A stretch of 10,883 nucleotides of DNA from JANRKG01 sp033763635 (lineage in GTDB: Bacteria; Cyanobacteriota; Cyanobacteriia; GCF-001939115), in assembly GCA_033763635.1 (NCBI GenBank), contig JANRKG010000345.1, positions 1-10,883 of the forward strand. The letters run 5' to 3'. Below are positions 7,901 through 10,883 of the stretch, piece after piece (position 1 is the stretch's first letter; the number at the start of each line of letters is the position of its first letter). A model generated the notes under the pieces. That model was not told the DNA's origin, searched no databases, and saw nothing but the letters and a program-made list of their open reading frames with translations. The position numbers were made by a program, and so were the translations under genes.

Positions 7901-9162
7901 GCGCCATTCACGGCTGAAACATCCACACCGCCCTGAAAACTTAGCCAATTCTTACCCGATACTTCAACAAACCCACCATTTCCAGAAGCTGCTCCGCCAC
8001 GAGCCGTAATCGTTCCGTAGTAGCGGGTTGAGCCATCAGACCAGACAATGGCAGTTCCACCATTGCCACTAATTCCGGCATCGGCTTTGAGGGTCGTGGA
8101 GGGTCCAACAACTGTATTTTCCGCATTGGGAACCGTTCCTTTGCCTTGGAAGTCACCCCCAACCAAGACCGTCCCGCCGCCAGTAGCGCCTGATGCATCA
8201 ACCGTCGCTGTACTGATCAATGCAACCTGACGACCCAAAATATGAGCTGTTCCACCGCTTCCCGATTGGGAATTGGCTACATTCACCGCACCTGCAATTG
8301 TGGTTGTACCGGGCTGGGTATTAATCCGTTCCCCAGAACTACTCAAAACCACATCACCGTTACTGGCAACCCTTAATCCAGTCACCTGCCCCGCTCCTGG
8401 GCCAGTTAATAGCGCTGGCAGGGAGAGGGCTGTGAAACCTTCTCCTGAACTGGGTTGAATCTCCAGACTGAGAAGACTTCCAGGTTGACTGAGGCGAACG
8501 AGACTTTGCCCAGGCACTGATAGGGCAGTAACAGTTCCCCCCGGTGCAGATAGGGTTCCCGTGTTCACCACCGTCCCCCCTACCAGGGCCAAACTCTCAC
8601 CCGTGGGAACGGCCAGGGTGCCCGCATTGATAATGGCCCCCGGTTGAGCCGTTGGATAGCTAAAACCTGTCGGGTTGCCCCCCAGGGCAGCATAATCTGT
8701 ACCTGTGGTCCCAAACCAACCCCCATTAAACCCAATACCGTTGGCTGTCGTTGCCACAAACGAGGCGGGTACATTCAAGCTGGCACTGTTGCCAAAGATT
8801 ACCCCTGCGGGATTTAGCAGATAGAGGTTTGAGTTTCCACCTGTAACCTGAAGTAGGCCATTAATGATCGATGGATCTCCACCGACCACACGGGCCAAAA
8901 TATTTTCGATGTTAGGCTGCGAGAGGAAGTTTGCAATCTGGCTTTGGTCCAGGCCAAATTTTGTGAAACTGTGAAACAAATTGGCTTGATCTGCCGACAG
9001 CGTTCCCCCACCGATATCAATTCGGTTGCCGTCAGGGGCAACGAGGGTGCCCGTACCATCCGCAGCGGGAACGATCTGGGCTGTTGCTGCATTGAGTCCT
9101 AGAACTTGTAGCAGATAGACCGACGCGATCAGAAATGTCAGATTTTTCAGGCGTGACTTCAT
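4909..9162 (-). CDS. TpsA exoprotein: filamentous-haemagglutinin secretion domain with two beta-helix regions
   Basis: A 1417-residue secreted protein. Residues 1-29 form a Sec signal peptide ending in AATAQ. Residues about 30-145 match the two-partner secretion (TPS/Haemagg_act) domain, with FHSFTKFGLDQSQ (63-75), the FLSQPNIENILARVVGGDPS block (79-98) and NLYLLNPAGVIFG (112-124), which direct it through a TpsB pore. Residues about 145-435 hold Gly/Ala/Thr-rich repeats ending in the LLLDPANITIG motif common in cyanobacterial members. Two right-handed beta-helix regions follow: about 545-822, with N-T-I/F-x-G rungs and an NWWG closing motif at 819-822, and about 884-1250. The tail (about 1332-1417) contains an acidic run (1377-1385), Cys1369 and Cys1389 and a basic aromatic end. 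The only other cysteines are C886 and C893. Probable role is surface adhesion or aggregation; cargo activity is unknown. A weak ribosome site (complement of 9169-9174, AGAGGG) precedes the start. Confidence 0.9.
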   Translation of the reverse strand: MKSRLKNLTFLIASVYLLQVLGLNAATAQIVPAADGTGTLVAPDGNRIDIGGGTLSADQANLFHSFTKFGLDQSQIANFLSQPNIENILARVVGGDPSIINGLLQVTGGNSNLYLLNPAGVIFGNSASLNVPASFVATTANGIGFNGGWFGTTGTDYAALGGNPTGFSYPTAQPGAIINAGTLAVPTGESLALVGGTVVNTGTLSAPGGTVTALSVPGQSLVRLSQPGSLLSLEIQPSSGEGFTALSLPALLTGPGAGQVTGLRVASNGDVVLSSSGERINTQPGTTTIAGAVNVANSQSGSGGTAHILGRQVALISTATVDASGATGGGTVLVGGDFQGKGTVPNAENTVVGPSTTLKADAGISGNGGTAIVWSDGSTRYYGTITARGGAASGNGGFVEVSGKNWLSFQGGVDVSAVNGALGTLLLDPANITIGTIADLNGDGTPGDDVIGSINATDFPGANSFITAAALNGLLVGANVSIGATNSINVNADVSVPTARTLTLDAPTINLNASILPANASSILVGTAGTVNINTTTAPLQSGVDLVASGGTVNVTVGGIYDNTVATIRKPLSLIATNGVTFTRTSGIQIGDAGVPTLSNVTVRGFGFDNTTGGIAIFGGTATTNVTIANNTFTNYSAAAANPPVFSFGPTQTGLTITGNTFNGTGAASPAIRLDNITGSTISGNTITGYPRGIQLDGATNTTVSSNTISNATLLGIQLASVVGPTTNVQVTANTLNNVGAGVVLFNNNMGGPGAQQIVVSNNFINTAQVGVAFRDAGGTLAPDNYRITSNAFNGITNSAVYTSNNAPPATGVLDLTGNWWGSPTGPTLGTGPSGIAGNFPNSPTTPTNIATSPYAFSGTDAAPTVAGFQPRDLQVGSSGTFPNVCLGTGLTCIQRAINLATPFTLTNINVLAGDYTANATTTNLTIPIERVVNLRGPNAAVAGIGTRAAEARILTTAAVPASILISGNGSTIAGFTVDGGNTAQFGIGNGAPATNTTLQNNIIRNTTRAGIGMGAAGGPGLSTGSVISGNLVQNPGTLGGIVVTDNFYANITNNVVQQADIGIRMERFRVAGTPITISGNTVTSNRFGILVNSLFQDASAVAINNNVVQTGAAATGTNIGIGLLSIQDRAVVSLSDNNVTGGLTGILAFNNTATTPVTVTGGTLSGSQTGVRLYNLEPSLPAASQNATAPSTLILDRVTVQNPTTTGLVVQDNSPVANNGVTLIVRNGSTITGGQTGLRAEGTEAFVQFPGGPPSASFSGQTGDFITLVSNPNDIDARTVQFNGVTGAQAVAAGGTTLADIQAKITDRNDNPALGLVLLFTPTAVTPVQPQEPARPSQEQLYRFLVDFEGRVIVFRPFTLLNVTDVLCRQSGFLPDTDDDDEDELPTCIENQEGFKVPKKLRGRKTGYHYYYRPNN

Positions 9163-9275
9163 ACGGCACCCTCTGGGTGAGGTTGATTACGCGGACAACT
9201 ACTTATTACATCAACTTTCGTGAAAACAAGAAGAATTAAGCAAAAAAATTGTTATCGATGTATTTTCTTCATGAA

Positions 9276-9399
9276 CTATAGCTGATAGAGCGGATAGAAA
9301 TGAAAAGACAAGAAAAACATTGGATTAAATGGGCGAAATCTCACGAAAAGTGAATTTTTTGCCTATATTTGATCAGAGTTTGTCCTCTATAACGGATAG
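9276..9399. promoter_or_regulatory. Possible operator pair (degenerate 13-bp direct repeat)
   Basis: CTATAGCTGATAG at 9276-9288 recurs as CTATAACGGATAG at 9387-9399 (11 of 13 identical, starts 111 bp apart). A looser inverted relative, CTATCGTTTATC, is at 9449-9460. The location in a divergent promoter region fits a regulator-binding site, but such matches can arise by chance in AT-rich DNA. Confidence 0.25.
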
Positions 9400-9731
9400 T
9401 GATTACAGATCTTGGAGGGAAATGGGGAAAAGGCAACAAAAGTTTAGTCTATCGTTTATCCTACAGAAGGTTTTATAGGTTAAAGATTGATTGACAAAGA
9501 TCCTCTTGCTTAAAGCGAAAACCCTGGGAGAAGTATTTTGGAAAACACTTGCATTCAATCTTTACGTCAAGTATTTGCGTTACAGAAATCTTTTGCAAGC
9601 ACTATCCGTCCCGTTTCTTGAGCAAGCTTCTAATTAGGTTCATGGTATTTTGTTCCGAATAGCGTCCCTGGTCAATGTTCGGCTGTTAGGTCTGCCAGTA
9701 GTGGTGTGAGATGTTTCCCTTTACGCATTCT

Positions 9732-9737
9732 GAGGAG
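9732..9737 (+). promoter_or_regulatory. Ribosome binding site deciding the tpsB start
   Basis: GAGGAG, 12 bases before ATG 9750. It favours that start over the in-frame ATG 9711, which would add 13 residues before the signal peptide. An in-frame TAG at 9699-9701 rules out any earlier start. Confidence 0.6.
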
Positions 9738-9749
9738 AGCCGTAGGTTT

Positions 9750-10883
9750 ATGCGTTCAAAGTCCCCAAGATTCCTGTGTGAGTTGCTGTTGTTACCCAGT
9801 GCTGTCCTATTTGCCAGTATGGCTCCTGGTCATGCAGACACCCCCTCTACGTCAATCATTCACGAACATGTCAATGTGATGAATGTCACTGGGCAAGCAG
9901 TAGGGCGTGTTCCGGTTACCGTCCTACCCAGTGTTTCATCCCCATCGTTCAAAGAAACATTGCTGGCGATCGGCCCCCATGCTTCAGAAGCCAGGGCATT
10001 AACTTCTACTGCTACGAATTGGAGGATCTTAAACAGTAGCCAGTTTGCCCAATCAGTTCCCGTTCCTGGCAGGTCTCAGGCAAACCCCAACCAGGATCGT
10101 TTTCTACAGCAACCTGGATCGGGGCTCACACCTATTCCACCCGCAGAACTTCAATCTCCCACAGCCCCTATCGCCCAGCCGACCCAACCCGCCACACCTT
10201 CGGGTCAAACTGTCTCGGTTCAAAGAATTGAGGTTACGGGTAGCACCATTCTGAGTGCCTCTGACATCGCCCCCATTACAAAGCCATTTGAAGGGCGGTC
10301 TGCTACCCTGGAAGAACTCCGAGGGGTGGCAGATGCAATCACTCAGCTTTACCTCGATCGTGGCTTTATTACATCCCGCGCCATTTTAGTCGATCAGACC
10401 GTTGCCAATGGGGTCGTGCAAATCCGGGCCGTGGAAGGTGGTCTGGAGAGAATTGATGTAGAAGGGGTGACACGGCTCAACCCAGACTACATCCGTAGCC
10501 GGATCGAATTAGCGGGAACCCGTCCCCTCAACAAAGACCGATTAGAAGATCAACTTCGCCTCCTCCGGGCAGACCCGAACTTTGAGAATGTTGAAGCGAG
10601 TCTACGGGCCGGAAACGAATTTGGGCAAAGTGTTCTCACGGTGCGGGTCAAAGAGGCCGATCCCTTTGATGCAGTTTTTAGTGCGGATAACTTCTCTCCC
10701 CCCAGTGTGGGATCGGAACGGCTGGGCGTTGGTCTGAGTTACCGCAACCTCATTTCTGCCAACGGAGATCAACTGGCTGCTTCCTTTAGCCGATCAACTA
10801 CGGGAGGATCGAGCCTGTTCGACTTCAGCTACCGAGTCGTCCTCAATCCGATGAATGGTACGGTGCAGTTGCGCTATGCTCCC
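9750..10883 (+). CDS. TpsB/FhaC/ShlB-family outer membrane transporter (3' end outside window)
   Basis: Open from ATG 9750 through the last base: 378 residues, with no stop. Residues 1-29 form a Sec signal peptide (basic MRSKSPRF, hydrophobic LLLLPSAVLFA, cleavage near GHA). Residues about 30-155 are a long extension ending in a Pro/Gln/Thr-rich linker. POTRA1 spans about 156-230 (VQRIEVTGSTIL; LYLDRGFITSRAIL; VQIRAVEGG) and POTRA2 about 231-302 (IDVEGV; NKDRLEDQLRLLRADPNFENVEASL; LTVRVKEADP). The outer-membrane beta-barrel begins about residue 305 with FSADNFSPPSVGSERLGVGLSYRNL. This Omp85-superfamily protein recognises the TPS domain of its partner in the periplasm and passes it across the outer membrane; the divergent exoprotein at 4909-9162 is the obvious substrate. 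The predicted full length is well beyond the window, so barrel completeness cannot be judged. Confidence 0.93.
   Translation, partial: MRSKSPRFLCELLLLPSAVLFASMAPGHADTPSTSIIHEHVNVMNVTGQAVGRVPVTVLPSVSSPSFKETLLAIGPHASEARALTSTATNWRILNSSQFAQSVPVPGRSQANPNQDRFLQQPGSGLTPIPPAELQSPTAPIAQPTQPATPSGQTVSVQRIEVTGSTILSASDIAPITKPFEGRSATLEELRGVADAITQLYLDRGFITSRAILVDQTVANGVVQIRAVEGGLERIDVEGVTRLNPDYIRSRIELAGTRPLNKDRLEDQLRLLRADPNFENVEASLRAGNEFGQSVLTVRVKEADPFDAVFSADNFSPPSVGSERLGVGLSYRNLISANGDQLAASFSRSTTGGSSLFDFSYRVVLNPMNGTVQLRYAP

Larger units (their letters stand above)
9163..9749. other. Divergent AT-rich intergenic region between tpsA and tpsB
   Basis: A 587-bp stretch with no credible gene, clearly more A+T-rich than the flanking coding DNA. 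It must carry both leftward and rightward promoters. I see related 13-mers CTATAGCTGATAG (9276-9288) and CTATAACGGATAG (9387-9399), identical at 11 of 13 positions, a small imperfect hairpin around 9332-9363 with a T-run, and TTGACA at 9491-9496 without a good -10 partner. No NtcA-type box was found. None of these is strong enough to name a promoter. Confidence 0.6.

Noticed and set aside
7559..7936. Forward ORFs opposite the exoprotein gene (also 5258-5530, 5708-6019, 6163-6543, 7207-7518)
   Set aside because: Low-complexity antisense readings of the Gly/Thr/Asn-rich gene, with no family resemblance.
9491..9519. Sigma-70 promoter at TTGACA 9491
   Set aside because: No acceptable -10 element 16-18 bases downstream.
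9571..9583. NtcA-like GTA...TAC in the divergent region
   Set aside because: The spacer is 7 bases, not the 8 required by GTA-N8-TAC, and the genes are not nitrogen genes.
9711..9749. tpsB starting at ATG 9711
   Set aside because: GAGGAG lies at a usable distance from ATG 9750, and that start gives a standard signal peptide; not excluded.
10045..10254. 69-codon forward ORF
   Set aside because: Out-of-frame shadow inside the tpsB N-terminal region.

Overview
The window comes from a cyanobacterium, probably a filamentous Leptolyngbya- or Oscillatoria-like lineage; genus is not decidable from this sequence. Evidence: the gene order nrtC-nrtD-narB, a ferredoxin-type NarB, the cyanobacterial nitrate-reductase factor NarM, three perfect HIP1 octamers (GCGATCGC) with many CGATCG cores, and heptameric short tandem repeats typical of cyanobacterial intergenic DNA.

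Left half (1-4730, all + strand) is the distal part of a nitrate assimilation cluster. It holds the 3' end of nrtC (transport ATPase with an NrtA-like regulatory domain), nrtD (second transport ATPase), narB (molybdenum nitrate reductase), a small four-helix membrane protein of the PsiE family, and narM (needed for active nitrate reductase). NrtC and NrtD energise nitrate uptake at the plasma membrane, NarB reduces nitrate to nitrite with electrons from ferredoxin, and NarM supports NarB activity. The PsiE-like gene between narB and narM is the least explained member. An inverted pair of heptamer-repeat arrays that can fold into a 21-position hairpin fills most of the nrtD-narB gap. A very strong two-part hairpin at 4732-4806 closes the cluster and serves as a bidirectional terminator.

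Right half (4909-10883) is a two-partner secretion locus. A 1417-residue secreted TpsA exoprotein (- strand) carries a filamentous-haemagglutinin-type secretion domain, two successive right-handed beta-helix regions and a distinct C-terminal tail. Across a 587-bp AT-rich divergent intergenic region lies the start of its probable outer-membrane transporter TpsB/FhaC (+ strand), which runs off the window end.

I see no CRISPR array, tRNA, rRNA, transposase or integrase. I do not see a clearly new defence or mobile system. The most interesting points are the PsiE-like gene inside the nitrate reductase cluster, the repeat-derived hairpin before narB, the divergent TpsA/TpsB arrangement with a double beta-helix cargo, and the sharp drop in CGATCG density between the two halves.
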